From an uncultured Treponema sp. (GTDB lineage Bacteria; Spirochaetota; Spirochaetia; Treponematales; Treponemataceae), in the NCBI GenBank assembly GCA_946186185.1, contig CAMHMJ010000031.1, forward strand, positions 1-33,997: a DNA stretch of 33,997 bases, read 5' to 3'. The translations under genes and the position numbers were made by a program. The notes under the pieces were generated by a model. The model was not told the origin of the DNA. It saw only the letters and a program-made list of their open reading frames with translations, and ran no database searches. The stretch's first letter is position 1. Each line of letters begins with the position of its first letter. Positions 1-9,679 of the stretch are shown here, piece by piece.

Positions 1-116
1 TAAGAAAACTCAGGAAAAGCGGAACGCCTTCTGAAAAAGATAAGGCGCTGATAAAGTCATTTACAGAAAAACTCAAGGTGCTGGCTGCAAAGCTTTCCAC
101 GCTGGAATTAATCTAA
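1..116 (+). CDS. C-terminal end of an unidentified protein (partial)
   Basis: An open frame runs in from the left edge (codons in phase with base 3) and ends at TAA 114-116. It encodes about 37 residues, rich in Lys and Leu (ending KLSTLELI), probably helical. It stops one base before the stop codon of the opposing metallophosphoesterase gene, so the two genes converge tightly, which supports this being a real gene end. Too little is present to name a family. Confidence 0.5.
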   Translation, partial: RKLRKSGTPSEKDKALIKSFTEKLKVLAAKLSTLELI

Positions 117-117
117 A

Positions 118-822
118 TCATTCCACCGAAAGTATTTCTGCAGAAGCCTTGTAGCCGTCAGCGGCTTTTTCTACATTGAGAACTGCATAGGTTCCCTTTT
201 CACCAAGACTTCCCGGATTGATAACAAGGGTTTCACCGATGGTTTCAATTCCTGTTCCCTCGTGAATGTGTCCTGTTAAAACTGCAAGAGGCTTTTTTTC
301 CTGAATGAAAGCTGTAAAAAGCTCGCTTCCCGCATGCATTCCCGGAGCAAAAGAATCAACCTTTTCAGCCTTCGGTGGATTATGGCTTACAACAATAAGA
401 TTACGCCAGTTTTCTGACGGTGCAGACGCCCTTCCTTCCTCGTTTTCAACAGAGTCAAGAATTGCAAAATCCGACATCAATTCCTCAAGGCTCCGCTCAT
501 TTGGAGTTTTTCCGGTGAACTTGCTTCCGCCGCCGCTTCCGATAACCGCAAAGCCTTCCGTATAGTTCAGAATACGCTCCGCATTGATTCCAGCATCCTC
601 CAGTTCTTCGATAAAGCCTGGTTCATCGCAGTTTCCAAGTACGGCATAAATCTCATCGTGTTTTTTCAGGAGTGCATCCAGAACCGGCTTTGAGGTTTCC
701 GTCTTAAAGCACTCTGCAAAGTCTCCCGCAAATAAAACCGCGTTCACATCCTTAAAAACCTTATCAAGTTTATCAAGAACTTCAACATTTCCGTGAATAT
801 CACTTATACAAAGAAATTTCAT
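118..822 (-). CDS. YfcE-like metallophosphoesterase
   Basis: A 234-residue calcineurin-like phosphoesterase. The metal-binding motifs appear in the usual order: DIHGN (D8, H10), AGD (D34), GNCDE near residue 63, SHNPP near 146 and GHIHEGTG near 185, followed by INPGSLG. Family members are binuclear-metal phosphodiesterases; the physiological substrate is unknown. It is longer than typical YfcE proteins (about 180 residues), partly from a hydrophilic stretch before the SHNPP motif (VENEEGRASAPSEN). The start is an ATG with AGGAG about 8 nt upstream. It lies 43 nt downstream of hisC and may be co-transcribed with it. The general class is certain; the substrate is not. Confidence 0.85.
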   Translation of the reverse strand: MKFLCISDIHGNVEVLDKLDKVFKDVNAVLFAGDFAECFKTETSKPVLDALLKKHDEIYAVLGNCDEPGFIEELEDAGINAERILNYTEGFAVIGSGGGSKFTGKTPNERSLEELMSDFAILDSVENEEGRASAPSENWRNLIVVSHNPPKAEKVDSFAPGMHAGSELFTAFIQEKKPLAVLTGHIHEGTGIETIGETLVINPGSLGEKGTYAVLNVEKAADGYKASAEILSVE

Positions 823-865
823 TGTTCAATTCTCCTGTGAAAGGCAGCATACCGCTAACCGTTGA

Positions 866-2029
866 CTATATCATCTCAATAATTTTTTTCAGCTCGTTCA
901 TCTGCTCTTTTGTACCGATGGTGATTCGAACATAATTTTCGATTCCCTTTGTGGCAAAGTGGCGGACAAGGATTCCCTGCTTCTTTATAAACTCGTACAC
1001 CTCTTTTCCGCCCATTTTCGGACAGCGGGCAAGTACAAAGTTCGTCTGGCTCGGGTTCACTTCCCAGCCCTTTTCCTTAAGGAATGAAACAAAGCTGTCC
1101 CGTTCCTCAGAAACCTTTCTGGCACATTCTGCATAGTACCAGGCATTTTTACAGGCTTCTTCCCCGGCTGTCTGGCTTACCGCATCCAGAGGGAAATGAT
1201 TCAGGCTGTTTTTTACGGTTGTAACCGCCTGTACAAGCTCAGGATTTGCAACGATAAAGCCAAGACGCTGTCCGGCTCCGCAAAGACTCTTACTGAAGGT
1301 TCGGACAATTACCAGATTTTTAAACTCTTTCAAAAGAGGAATGGAGCTTTCCCCGCCAAAATCGCAGTAAGCTTCATCCACAACAAAGATTTTTTCCGGG
1401 TTTGCCTTTAGTAAAAGCTCCCGAACCTGATTTCTGGTAAGTCCAAGACCGCTTGGTGCATTCGGATTTGCAAAAATGATACCGGAATTATTCTTTTTGG
1501 CCTCTGCAAGGAGTTTTTCCGTATCGATTGACCAGTCATCTTTCATTGGAACCGTCTGCATCGGAATATCGTAAAAGCCCGCATAAACCGGATAAAAACT
1601 GTAGGTAAACTCAGGAAGAGTAAGTTTTTCTGAACTTGAAAAGAAGGCGTAAAAAACGAAGGAAAGAACTTCATCGCTTCCGTTACCCGTGTAAATCATT
1701 TCCGGCGTAACTTCAAAAGGAATTTTATCCTGGGGCGAAGGAGTAACAGTTTTTTTACCGTCAGAGTCCTCCTTCACAACAGCGCGGGTCAAAACGCCAC
1801 CGGTCTGATTCAGCATATCGGCAATTGCCTTGTGAAGGCTCAGGGAATCAGGATCCGGATAAAGTGATAGCTTCATGGGATTTTCTTTAATAAAGGAACA
1901 TACCCGGTCAATTACATTCTGACAGGTTGGGTACGGATTTTCATTTGCATTAAGTTTGATATAAATTCTGTCTTTAGGCTGCTCACCCGGTACATATGGG
2001 TGAAGATTATTCATACGAGTAGAAAGCAT
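866..2029 (-). CDS. hisC: histidinol-phosphate aminotransferase (class I/II PLP aminotransferase)
   Basis: A 387-residue fold-type I PLP enzyme that would convert imidazole acetol phosphate plus glutamate to histidinol phosphate in histidine synthesis. Visible motifs are the N-terminal LNANENPYP substrate segment, GNGSDEVL (about 115-122), NPNAPSG (188-194), DEAY (218-221) and the PLP lysine in TFSKSLCGAGQRLGF (K247). A hydrophilic insertion of about 28 residues (77-104) makes it longer than common HisC proteins (about 350-360). No other his genes are nearby, so activity on another amino acid such as Tyr/Phe is possible. The first ATG has no Shine-Dalgarno sequence but sits 6 nt from a good -10 box (see promoter), so the transcript may be leaderless. 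Confidence 0.85.
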   Translation of the reverse strand: MLSTRMNNLHPYVPGEQPKDRIYIKLNANENPYPTCQNVIDRVCSFIKENPMKLSLYPDPDSLSLHKAIADMLNQTGGVLTRAVVKEDSDGKKTVTPSPQDKIPFEVTPEMIYTGNGSDEVLSFVFYAFFSSSEKLTLPEFTYSFYPVYAGFYDIPMQTVPMKDDWSIDTEKLLAEAKKNNSGIIFANPNAPSGLGLTRNQVRELLLKANPEKIFVVDEAYCDFGGESSIPLLKEFKNLVIVRTFSKSLCGAGQRLGFIVANPELVQAVTTVKNSLNHFPLDAVSQTAGEEACKNAWYYAECARKVSEERDSFVSFLKEKGWEVNPSQTNFVLARCPKMGGKEVYEFIKKQGILVRHFATKGIENYVRITIGTKEQMNELKKIIEMI

Positions 2030-2035
2030 AGGATT

Positions 2036-2064
2036 ATTTTATTGCTTTTTTTATAAAGGTACAA
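2036..2064 (-). promoter_or_regulatory. hisC promoter (possibly leaderless)
   Basis: On the minus strand, -35 TTGTAC (2059-2064), a 17-bp spacer and -10 TAAAAT (2036-2041). Only 6 nt separate the -10 from the hisC ATG, so transcription would start at or within a base of the start codon. Confidence 0.55.
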
Positions 2065-2071
2065 TATAGGA

Positions 2072-2123
2072 CGAATGTCGAGTTATATAAATTCTCATTC
2101 AAAATTGGCAAACTCGACATTCG
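2072..2123. repeat. perfect 13-bp inverted repeat between htrA and hisC
   Basis: CGAATGTCGAGTT (2072-2084) is exactly inverted at 2111-2123 with a 26-nt AT-rich spacer. It lies after the htrA stop and just upstream of the hisC -35. There is no T-run next to either arm, so it is not a standard intrinsic terminator. It could be a 3'-end stabilising hairpin for htrA, an operator, or a small dispersed repeat. Confidence 0.75.
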
Positions 2124-2132
2124 CCCTGTTAG

Positions 2133-3617
2133 TTAGAACTTGTAGGTTCCAGTTGTAATTGTTCCGCCGTTGGAATAGATGTCAAAGTTTACGGACTTGT
2201 CGGCCTTTGAAAGTTCTGCATAGAATTCGTTCAGATTCTTTACTGCAACTCCGTTTACAGCGGTAATTACGTCAGAATCCTGAAGACGAAGGGCTGCAGC
2301 AGGGGTTTTTGCCATTACATTTGAAACTACAACACCCTTAACCTTATCTTCAAGCTCAAGTTCTTTTCTGGCTTCTTCTGTAATTGGAGAAGCAACAAAG
2401 CCCGGCCAGAGCTTTCCGTTATCGGAAGAAACCTTCTCGCTTCTTTCTTCAATCTTTACGTCAAGTTCAATTTCTTTTCCTGCTCGAACAACCTTGAATT
2501 TTGCTGTTACACCGGCTTCAAGAAGACCAACCTCTCGAACAAGCTGGTTCACATCCTTTACATTGTGTCCGTTAAGCTCAACGATGAAATCTCCAGGCTG
2601 CATTCCGCACTTCTGGGCTGGTGAACCGATAAAGAGCTGGCTTGCAAGAGCACCGTCCCGGGTACCAACCCCCAGTTCAGTCTTGTATTCCTTTGAAGCT
2701 TCCATCAGGGAAACTCCAAGCCAGCCGTAAACGATTTTTCCGCTTGAAATAAAGGAATCAATTGCACCCTTTATGTTATTGATTGGAATAGAAAAGCCAA
2801 GCCCCTGAGAACCGCCGGACTGGCTTGCAATCCAGGTATTGATTCCGATTACTTCACCGTAAATATTTACAAGAGGACCACCGGAGTTTCCCTGGTTGAT
2901 GGCAGCATCCGTCTGAATAAAGTCGTTGATATTTCCGATTCCGGAGCCGCTTCGGCCCTTGGCACTTACAATACCCTGAGTTACAGACTGACTGAATCCA
3001 AGAGGAGCACCCATTGCAAAACAGATGTCACCTACCTGAAGTTTGTCTGAATCTCCCAGTACGGCAACAGGAATTTCCTTGTCCTTTGATTCAAAGGAAA
3101 CAAGAGCGATATCCATACGGCTGTCAGCACCCACAAGCTTTCCGTCGAATTCACGGCCGTCGTTCAATTTTACTGTGATTTTTGTTGCATCCCCTGCAAC
3201 GTGATTATTTGTAAGGACATAAAGAGTATTTTCAGTTCTGCGAACAATTACTCCAGAACCAAGTCCCTTCTGTTCATACTGGCGCTGTTTTTTTCCGCCT
3301 TCGCCCTCTGAACCACCGGGATTTCCAAAGAAGAATTTTCTGAAATCTTCAAAAGGGTCAATAGTTGTAACGGTTTTTGTTTCCGTTACGTCAACTTCAA
3401 CTACAGAAGGTAAAAGTCCCTGGCTGATTGCCCGGAAAGAATTCTGCAGTGCTTCAACAATCTTCAGGGTTTCTTCAGGAACAATTGCAGAAGTTTCCGC
3501 ATAAACAGTTCCCGCATTTCCCTTTACATTGATTTTACCGCATGATATTGAAACAAGTGCAAAGGAAAGGACAGCCGCAAGGCCTCCCGCAAGCAAACCT
3601 TTTGTTAACTTTTTCAT
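2133..3617 (-). CDS. htrA: HtrA/DegP-family periplasmic serine protease, probable lipoprotein
   Basis: A 494-residue Do-like protease/chaperone for envelope protein quality control. The N-terminus has Lys residues, a hydrophobic stretch and a relaxed lipobox ending in C26 (VSISC), consistent with lipid anchoring as is common in spirochaetes. The trypsin-like domain has the triad H139 (NNHVAGD), D169 (RMDIALV) and S245 (GNSGGPLVN). Two PDZ domains follow, at about 295-390 and 405-494. A Gly/Glu/Lys-rich loop (about 99-116) precedes the protease core. The ATG is preceded by GGAGG. It sits downstream of map, dnaJ-like and usp genes, a stress-flavoured neighbourhood. Identification is firm; lipidation is predicted only. 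Confidence 0.93.
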   Translation of the reverse strand: MKKLTKGLLAGGLAAVLSFALVSISCGKINVKGNAGTVYAETSAIVPEETLKIVEALQNSFRAISQGLLPSVVEVDVTETKTVTTIDPFEDFRKFFFGNPGGSEGEGGKKQRQYEQKGLGSGVIVRRTENTLYVLTNNHVAGDATKITVKLNDGREFDGKLVGADSRMDIALVSFESKDKEIPVAVLGDSDKLQVGDICFAMGAPLGFSQSVTQGIVSAKGRSGSGIGNINDFIQTDAAINQGNSGGPLVNIYGEVIGINTWIASQSGGSQGLGFSIPINNIKGAIDSFISSGKIVYGWLGVSLMEASKEYKTELGVGTRDGALASQLFIGSPAQKCGMQPGDFIVELNGHNVKDVNQLVREVGLLEAGVTAKFKVVRAGKEIELDVKIEERSEKVSSDNGKLWPGFVASPITEEARKELELEDKVKGVVVSNVMAKTPAAALRLQDSDVITAVNGVAVKNLNEFYAELSKADKSVNFDIYSNGGTITTGTYKF

Positions 3618-3735
3618 TTATAAATGCCTCCAGATGTTTAACATAAAGTTTTCTTTTTTAAATATAATCATAAAAACAGGGTTTGGTTACAGTCGTAACA
3701 AAAGATTATATTTTGAATGAATGCCACGAGAAGAC

Positions 3736-4494
3736 CTACTTCTTGTAGTTCAAGTCCGTCAGGATTTCGGTGTGGTCGCAGAAAACGGCTACGGTGTGTT
3801 CCTCATGGGCTGAAGGCTTGTGATCTTCGGTGATTACGGTCCAGCCGTCAGGAGCGGTGTATACATCCGGAACACCAAGGTTAATCATCGGTTCAATTGC
3901 AAGCACCATTCCCGGCTGGATTCTCGGATTGGAACCGCTTGAAGGACAGTTCGGGATGCTCGGATCCTCGTGAACATCAAGGCCCACTCCGTGACCGCAA
4001 TAGTCGTAAACAACTCCGTAGCCGTGCTTTGTGGCAATGTCGTATACAGCACGGGAAATATCGCTGATTCTGTTTCCCACCTTGCAGGCTTCAATTCCCG
4101 CTCTAAGGCACTCAAGGGTTACTTCATCCAGTTTTCTTACTTCCGGCTTTACGTTTCCCACAAGCACAGAGTGGCAGGAATCGCTTATATATCCGTTCAG
4201 GTCAATTCCTGCATCGATTGAAACAATATCTCCGTCCTGAATAACCCGCTTTTTCGACGGAATTCCGTGAATAACCTCATCGTTAATGCTTATGCAGAGG
4301 GCACCAGGAAAATCTTCCTTGTACCAGGCCGGCTTTCCGCCATGAGCGTGAATAAAATCCACCGCCAGTTTGTCCAGCTCCTTTGTGGTCATTCCCGCAT
4401 GAACAAGGGGAATGATATAATTGAACATATCCGCCAAAAGATGACAGGATTTCCTGATTCCGTTTACTTCATCTTCGTTTTTTAATAAAATCAT
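3736..4494 (-). CDS. map: methionine aminopeptidase, type I
   Basis: A 252-residue type Ia enzyme that removes the N-terminal Met from nascent proteins in the cytosol. All five metal ligands are visible: D94 and D105 (SIDAGI and SDSC), H168 (CGHGVG), E201 (AIEPM) and E232 (HEEHTV). The start ATG has AGGAG at good spacing. Length and motifs match the family with no truncation. It lies between a J-domain protein gene and htrA on the same strand; the 51-nt gap upstream allows co-transcription. Confidence 0.95.
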   Translation of the reverse strand: MILLKNEDEVNGIRKSCHLLADMFNYIIPLVHAGMTTKELDKLAVDFIHAHGGKPAWYKEDFPGALCISINDEVIHGIPSKKRVIQDGDIVSIDAGIDLNGYISDSCHSVLVGNVKPEVRKLDEVTLECLRAGIEACKVGNRISDISRAVYDIATKHGYGVVYDYCGHGVGLDVHEDPSIPNCPSSGSNPRIQPGMVLAIEPMINLGVPDVYTAPDGWTVITEDHKPSAHEEHTVAVFCDHTEILTDLNYKK

Positions 4495-4545
4495 ATAAAT
4501 CTCCTAAGAGAAAACAGTTGCGCTGCTAACAGCTGTGCCGCTTCC

Positions 4546-5313
4546 CTACCTTCTATTTTTTTTTGAACTTAAGGCATTTATTTCTTCCATACAGACTTCC
4601 TTCATCCGCTCATCCCCAAGACGACCGTATTCCTCCGCCATTTTTGAAAGAAAAAATATATTGTCATTTTTTGAAAATCCTAAATCAAGAGCCCGCTCGT
4701 ATACATCAAGGGCAAGCTCGTCGCTGATCACCTTATCAATGTGATTTTTTAGAATTCCCAGAGTGAAAGAAAGCACCTCCGGGAAAAACAGCCTGAAATA
4801 TTCATAACTGTATTCCATTCTGATAATCTGTTCAAGAAGGTTCACAGCATCAAAATATTCCTGCCGCAGCACAAGCTCTTCAGCAAGAATGTAGCCGTAA
4901 TCCATAAAATCTTCCCGGGTAAACCAGTGCTTCAGATTAAAATCCAGATGGTTCATGCTCATCCGCTTGAACTCACTAACCGCTTCATCTTCCCGGTTAT
5001 GCATCAGGTCAAAAAAAATCAGCTTGGCCCGGCTTTCGTAATCTTCACGCTGAAGAAGCCAGGTTCTGTAATCAAAGGAAGTCTGGGCGGTACGGTGCAT
5101 GGAATAGCGATTAAAAAACGAGGAATCAAAAATTGAGCGCTGCCGCTCATCAGACAAAATCTGGTATGCCTGAACAAGTTTCTTGAACTCTTCAGAATCA
5201 TTTGTACTGTTTTTATCCGGATGAAGCAGTTTTGCCTTCGCACGATAGGCCCTTTTGATTTCACTGGCCGTTGCATCCTTTCTGACACCGAGAATTTGAT
5301 AGCAGTTTATCAC
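4546..5313 (-). CDS. J-domain (DnaJ-like) protein
   Basis: 255 residues. The N-terminal J-domain (1-70) has the HPD tripeptide at 31-33 (LLHPDKN) and the usual helix II/III pattern, so it should stimulate a DnaK-type Hsp70. The rest has no zinc-finger or Gly/Phe region and is not DnaJ itself; it is a charged, helical tail of unknown role, possibly TPR-like. The start is GTG 5313-5311 preceded by AGAGG; the J-domain begins immediately (INCYQILGV), supporting this start. It follows the universal stress gene by 20 nt and is probably in the same transcript. Confidence 0.85.
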   Translation of the reverse strand: MINCYQILGVRKDATASEIKRAYRAKAKLLHPDKNSTNDSEEFKKLVQAYQILSDERQRSIFDSSFFNRYSMHRTAQTSFDYRTWLLQREDYESRAKLIFFDLMHNREDEAVSEFKRMSMNHLDFNLKHWFTREDFMDYGYILAEELVLRQEYFDAVNLLEQIIRMEYSYEYFRLFFPEVLSFTLGILKNHIDKVISDELALDVYERALDLGFSKNDNIFFLSKMAEEYGRLGDERMKEVCMEEINALSSKKNRR

Positions 5314-5333
5314 GACTTACCTCTTAAAAGCTT

Positions 5334-5849
5334 TCAGGAAATCTTAAAAGTTTCTTCCATGCCTTCCTTATTCACAACAAGAACCGGGCAGGAAGCGTAA
5401 GCCATAAGCTGATTTCCAATTGTAGACCAGGCTTTCAGGGTTCCCCGGGGATTATCACTAAGCTGTTTTGAAAGGGTCTGTTTCTTTTTTCCTCCTACGA
5501 TGATCATGTCGGCACCCCAGGCTTCCGCTTCTTCAACAATTTCAAAACAGACTGAACCTTCCCTCATCTGAGTTTCTATTTTAATTCCCTTTGTACGGGC
5601 AAGTCCTTCAACATATTCCAGATAGTGCTGGCCGTCCTGATTAAATTTCTTTTCATACAAAACCTTTTCGTCCGGAGCAAGAAATCTGGAGTTAAGAAGA
5701 AACTTTATGGTGGCTGTATCTACAATATACAGGGCTTTAACAGCAGCACCTATCTGACGGGCAAAAAGAATGGCATACATGGCCGCATGAATCGATTCGG
5801 CAGTTCCATTTACACAGACTAAAACTTTTTTTACAACACTCTTTTTCAT
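5334..5849 (-). CDS. universal stress protein (UspA family)
   Basis: 171 residues with one Usp fold: an N-terminal strand VKKVLVCVNGTAESIHA, a central MIIVGGKKKQ strand-loop and a C-terminal ending CPVLVVNK. The loop resembles the ATP-binding type, but I cannot call nucleotide binding with confidence. The chosen start is the ATG at 5849, with GGGGAG 7 nt upstream; an in-frame TTG lies one codon earlier. It starts just 5 nt from the stop of the V-ATPase D-subunit gene, so it is almost certainly the last or next member of that operon. A role in the stress or energy response is inferred from family and position. Confidence 0.85.
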   Translation of the reverse strand: MKKSVVKKVLVCVNGTAESIHAAMYAILFARQIGAAVKALYIVDTATIKFLLNSRFLAPDEKVLYEKKFNQDGQHYLEYVEGLARTKGIKIETQMREGSVCFEIVEEAEAWGADMIIVGGKKKQTLSKQLSDNPRGTLKAWSTIGNQLMAYASCPVLVVNKEGMEETFKIS

Positions 5850-5853
5850 CAAA

Positions 5854-6483
5854 CTACTCCCCGCTCTTCTCTGACTTCTTTTTCAAGGATTTCAGAACAA
5901 AAATATTTTCCCTTTCTTTTTCTTCCAGAACATTTTCAATGTATTTTTTTGTTTCTTCAGTCTGAGGAATAACCATTTTATCCAGGGCATTAACACGCCT
6001 CTGGGTCTTTTTTACCTCTTCGGCCAGGCGCCAGACAATCGTTCTGATTGAAGCCATCTGAGTCAAAAGCGTCAGCAGCGAAAAAAACTTATCGATAACA
6101 TCATCAGTGTCTGCGTAGGTTCCAAGGCATGAATAGAAAAGTTTCTTCTCAGGAAGTTCTACATCCAGAGTCTGGAAATTAAGCCCCGCAACGGTAACCT
6201 GCTTTTCCCTCATATCAAAATCGTAGTGAATGTCATGGGCAATACGGCGAATCTGATCGGAACCCTCTGACATCAGCATTCGTTTAAAGGCAGGATAGGC
6301 AGAGTTTACGGCAGTCTGAATATCCCGCTCCAAAAGCTTAACCTTTTCTACCATGTGCATAAGCTCCTGAACAAGAATCTCCCGCTTCTGCTCAAGAAGG
6401 TCATAGCCATTTCTTGCAGTAGAAAGCTGTTCTTTCATCAGGAGAAGGTTAGATTTTGTAGGTGCAACATTCAGTTTTGCCAT
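5854..6483 (-). CDS. ntpD: V/A-type ATPase subunit D (central stalk)
   Basis: 209 residues. The long N- and C-terminal helices (about 1-75 and 140-200) form the antiparallel coiled coil of the rotor shaft. The N-terminus KLNVAPTKSNLLLMKEQL is typical of the family. It would connect the A3B3 head to subunits F and C and the proteolipid ring. It follows subunit B by 35 nt, the usual A-B-D order. Confidence 0.92.
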   Translation of the reverse strand: MAKLNVAPTKSNLLLMKEQLSTARNGYDLLEQKREILVQELMHMVEKVKLLERDIQTAVNSAYPAFKRMLMSEGSDQIRRIAHDIHYDFDMREKQVTVAGLNFQTLDVELPEKKLFYSCLGTYADTDDVIDKFFSLLTLLTQMASIRTIVWRLAEEVKKTQRRVNALDKMVIPQTEETKKYIENVLEEKERENIFVLKSLKKKSEKSGE

Positions 6484-6518
6484 TTAATTGCCTCGTTTCC
6501 TAAAAAAGCCGTGAATTA

Positions 6519-7898
6519 TCAGCTCTGTACCTTCAGATACTTCTGAATAAGCTCATCCTTGATTCTGAAAAGCTCCTCTTTTGGAAGAACGGAAAGACAG
6601 TTCCAGCCGATATCCAGTGTTTCTTCAATGGAACGGTTTTCGTATTCTCCCTGGCTCAAAAATTCCTTTTCGAACTTTTCACCGAACTTGAGGTAAAGCC
6701 GGTCCAGTTCTCCCAGCTCTTCCTCACCGATAATGGCAGCCAGGTTTCTGATGGATTTTACCTTTGAGTAGCTTGCAAAAAGCTGGCTTGAAACATTTGC
6801 GTGGTCATCCCGGGTCATGTCCGGACCAATACCGTCCTTCATAAGTCGGGAAAGACTTGGAAGACTGGCAACGGCAGGATACAAGCCCTGGCTGTCCAGC
6901 TCCCGGTCAAGAACAATCTGACCTTCTGTAATATAACCGGTCAAATCCGGAATCGGATGAGAAATATCATCGTTCGGCATGGTTAAAATCGGAATCTGGG
7001 TAATTGAGCCCGTTGAATTCTTTACTTTTCCGGCACGCTCGTAAAGCTCTGCAAGGTCTGAGTAAAGGTATCCCGGATAACCTTTTCGTCCCGGAACCTC
7101 TCCCCGGGTAGTAGAAATTTCACGGAGAGCCTCGCAGTAGTTGGTCATATCAGTCATTACTACAAGAACATGCATGCCTTTTTCAAAGGCAAGGTATTCT
7201 GCCGCAGTAAGTGCACAGCGAGGAGTCATAATTCGTTCGATAGAAGGCGCATCGGCAAGGGACTGGAACATTACAACCTTGGAAAGTACTCCAGACTCCT
7301 CAAAAGTGTCGATAAAGAACCGGGCAACGTCGTATTTGATACCCATTCCCGCAAAAACCATTACGAACTGCTCGTCGCTTCCACGAAGTTTGGCCTGTCT
7401 GATAATCTGGGCGGCCAGTTTATTGTGGGGAAGACCGGAGCCTGAAAAAATCGGCAACTTCTGTCCGCGAACCAGGGAACACATTCCGTCGATTGCAGAA
7501 ATTCCCGTCTGAATAAAATCCCGTGGATATGAACGGCTGTAAGGATTAATCGGATTTCCGTTTACATTAACTCGCTTTGAAGAAACGATTTCCGGATAAC
7601 CGTCGGCAGGCTCTCCAAGACCGTTAAAAACTCGGCCCAAAAGACCTTCACCTACACGAAGCTCAAGAGGTTTATCAAGAAATTCAAACGAGCTTTCTTC
7701 AAGGTCAATTCCAGTCGTATCTCCAAAAATCTGAACGACACAGGCTTTTTCAGAAAGGTCAACAACTCGTCCAAGCCGCTTTTCACCCGTTCTGTCCCGC
7801 ACGCATACTGTTTCATTGTAGAAAACATTTTCAGTACGCTCAACCATTACAATCGGTCCGTCAACGCCTGTTATTCCTCTGTATTCAATTCCTTTCAT
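6519..7898 (-). CDS. ntpB: V/A-type ATPase subunit B (non-catalytic)
   Basis: 459 residues. It starts with the beta-barrel segment [20 protein letters not shown] and carries the family segment [15 protein letters not shown] (about 150-164), where the Walker A of catalytic subunits is replaced. Other family stretches are [22 protein letters not shown] and the C-terminal helical domain. It alternates with subunit A in the cytosolic head and contributes the arginine finger. It lies 20 nt downstream of A. Length is normal. Confidence 0.95.
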   Translation of the reverse strand: MKGIEYRGITGVDGPIVMVERTENVFYNETVCVRDRTGEKRLGRVVDLSEKACVVQIFGDTTGIDLEESSFEFLDKPLELRVGEGLLGRVFNGLGEPADGYPEIVSSKRVNVNGNPINPYSRSYPRDFIQTGISAIDGMCSLVRGQKLPIFSGSGLPHNKLAAQIIRQAKLRGSDEQFVMVFAGMGIKYDVARFFIDTFEESGVLSKVVMFQSLADAPSIERIMTPRCALTAAEYLAFEKGMHVLVVMTDMTNYCEALREISTTRGEVPGRKGYPGYLYSDLAELYERAGKVKNSTGSITQIPILTMPNDDISHPIPDLTGYITEGQIVLDRELDSQGLYPAVASLPSLSRLMKDGIGPDMTRDDHANVSSQLFASYSKVKSIRNLAAIIGEEELGELDRLYLKFGEKFEKEFLSQGEYENRSIEETLDIGWNCLSVLPKEELFRIKDELIQKYLKVQS

Positions 7899-7918
7899 AA
7901 GATCAAAATCCTTTTTTA

Positions 7919-9679
7919 TCAGCGACCGTAAACCGCTTCCAGTTCATCCATTTGAGAAGCAAAATGCTGCTCCACAATTCCCGCCTTTTCCATTTCCGTG
8001 TTCGGCACAGTGTATTTCATTCGCACAATTTCTTCACAGATTGGAAGAGCAACAATTCTCTCCAGCGGACAACCGTTCTTTATAAGGTTCAGTGTGCGGT
8101 GGTAAAAATCCATCATAATCTGAAGAATCTTTATCTGCTTTTCCGAAGAACAGTACATATCTACACTGTCATAGGCATTCTGCTGTAAAAAGCCGTTCTT
8201 TATCATTTCGGCGCATTTCAAAATCAACCGTTCCGATGAAGGAAGAGCATCCGGGCCTACAAGACGAACAATCTGTTCAAGGCGCTGCTCCTTCTTCAAA
8301 AGTTCAAGGGCTTCTGCCCGAACATCGTCCCAGGCAGGATTGTGGTTTTCCCACCAGTCCCGGACTTCGCTTGCATATTCAGAATAGCTGTCAATCCAGC
8401 CGATGGCAGGATAGTGACGGGCGTTTGCAAGCTCCCGGTTCAGGGCCCAGAAACAGCGGATAAATCGCTTTGTATGCTGAGTTACCGGCTCTGAGAAGTC
8501 ACCACCCGGAGGCGAAACTGCACCGATAATGGAAACAGAACCTTCCTGCCCTTCAAGAGTAGTAACTCGCCCTGCCCGCTCATAGAAAGAAGCAAGTCGT
8601 GTCGGTAAATATGCCGGGAAGCCTTCCTCCGCCGGCATTTCTTCCATTCGTCCGGAAAGTTCTCGAAGAGCTTCTGCCCAGCGGCTTGTAGAATCCGCCA
8701 TAATGGCAACATGAAGGCCCATATCCCTAAAATATTCAGCAAGAGTAATTCCTGAATAAAGGGAAACCTCACGGGCCGCAACCGGCATGTTGGAGGTGTT
8801 TGCAATAAGAATGGTTCGTTCCATAATAGAACGGCCGGTTCTCGGGTCAATAAGCTCCGGAAATTCAGTAAGAACCTCCGTCATCTCATTTCCGCGCTCA
8901 CCGCAACCGATATATACGATTAAATCAGCATCACACCATTTAGCAATAGCATGCTGCGTCATAGTTTTTCCAGTTCCAAAACCACCCGGAATTGCTGCTG
9001 TTCCACCCTTAGAAAGAGGGAAGAAAACATCAATTACCCGCTGTCCTGTAATAAGAGGCTCCGTAACAGCCAATTTATCAAGATACGGCCGGGCTTTTCG
9101 TACAGGCCAGTACTGGCTTAAAGCAATTTCTTCATCAAGCTCTGTGGTTGCAATTATTTCATCAACTGTATATTCGCCCTTTCCCTTGAAGGTTTTTAAA
9201 ACCTTTCCACGGATAAAAGGGCTTACCATAATTTTCTGGGTAACGCTTTCCGTTTCCTTTACGGTTCCAAGCACCATTCCCGGCTTTATTTCAGAGCCTT
9301 CCTTTATTCCCTCTGCAGGAACAAAAGGCCACTTCTTTTCTGAATCAAGAGGCTCAGAGCGGTCTCCCGGAAGAATAAATGCACCGCTTGCCTCAGACAT
9401 GCTCTTAAGAGGGCGCTGAATACCGTCATAAATTGTTCCTACAAGTCCAGGTCCCAGCTTCAAGGAAAGAGGTCTGTTACTTGAAGTAACCTTTTCGCCA
9501 ACATACATTCCGGTATCTTCTTCATAAACCTGAATAGTCGTCTTTCCTTTTGACTGCCTGATTATTTCACCGATGAGTTCTTTTTCACCTACACTAACAA
9601 CATCGTAAAGACCACACGCTTCCAGACCTTCTGCAAAAACAATCGGACCTGAAATTCTGGTAATTTTTCCTTCAACCAT
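7919..9679 (-). CDS. ntpA: V/A-type ATPase subunit A (catalytic)
   Basis: 586 residues, ATP hydrolysing or synthesising. Domains: N-terminal barrel (1-70), the non-homologous insertion typical of V/A-type A subunits (about 110-190), nucleotide-binding domain with Walker A GGFGTGKT (232-239, K238) and catalytic E261 in GCGERGNE, then a C-terminal helical domain. The second P-loop residue is Gly where many relatives have Pro. The ATG overlaps the subunit E stop (TGATG), implying translational coupling. The direction of action (synthesis or ion pumping) cannot be read from sequence. Confidence 0.96.
   Translation of the reverse strand: MVEGKITRISGPIVFAEGLEACGLYDVVSVGEKELIGEIIRQSKGKTTIQVYEEDTGMYVGEKVTSSNRPLSLKLGPGLVGTIYDGIQRPLKSMSEASGAFILPGDRSEPLDSEKKWPFVPAEGIKEGSEIKPGMVLGTVKETESVTQKIMVSPFIRGKVLKTFKGKGEYTVDEIIATTELDEEIALSQYWPVRKARPYLDKLAVTEPLITGQRVIDVFFPLSKGGTAAIPGGFGTGKTMTQHAIAKWCDADLIVYIGCGERGNEMTEVLTEFPELIDPRTGRSIMERTILIANTSNMPVAAREVSLYSGITLAEYFRDMGLHVAIMADSTSRWAEALRELSGRMEEMPAEEGFPAYLPTRLASFYERAGRVTTLEGQEGSVSIIGAVSPPGGDFSEPVTQHTKRFIRCFWALNRELANARHYPAIGWIDSYSEYASEVRDWWENHNPAWDDVRAEALELLKKEQRLEQIVRLVGPDALPSSERLILKCAEMIKNGFLQQNAYDSVDMYCSSEKQIKILQIMMDFYHRTLNLIKNGCPLERIVALPICEEIVRMKYTVPNTEMEKAGIVEQHFASQMDELEAVYGR

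Noticed and set aside
8787..9419. 210-residue plus-strand open frame
   Set aside because: Antisense shadow of the ATPase A gene; composition and lack of motifs show it is not coding.
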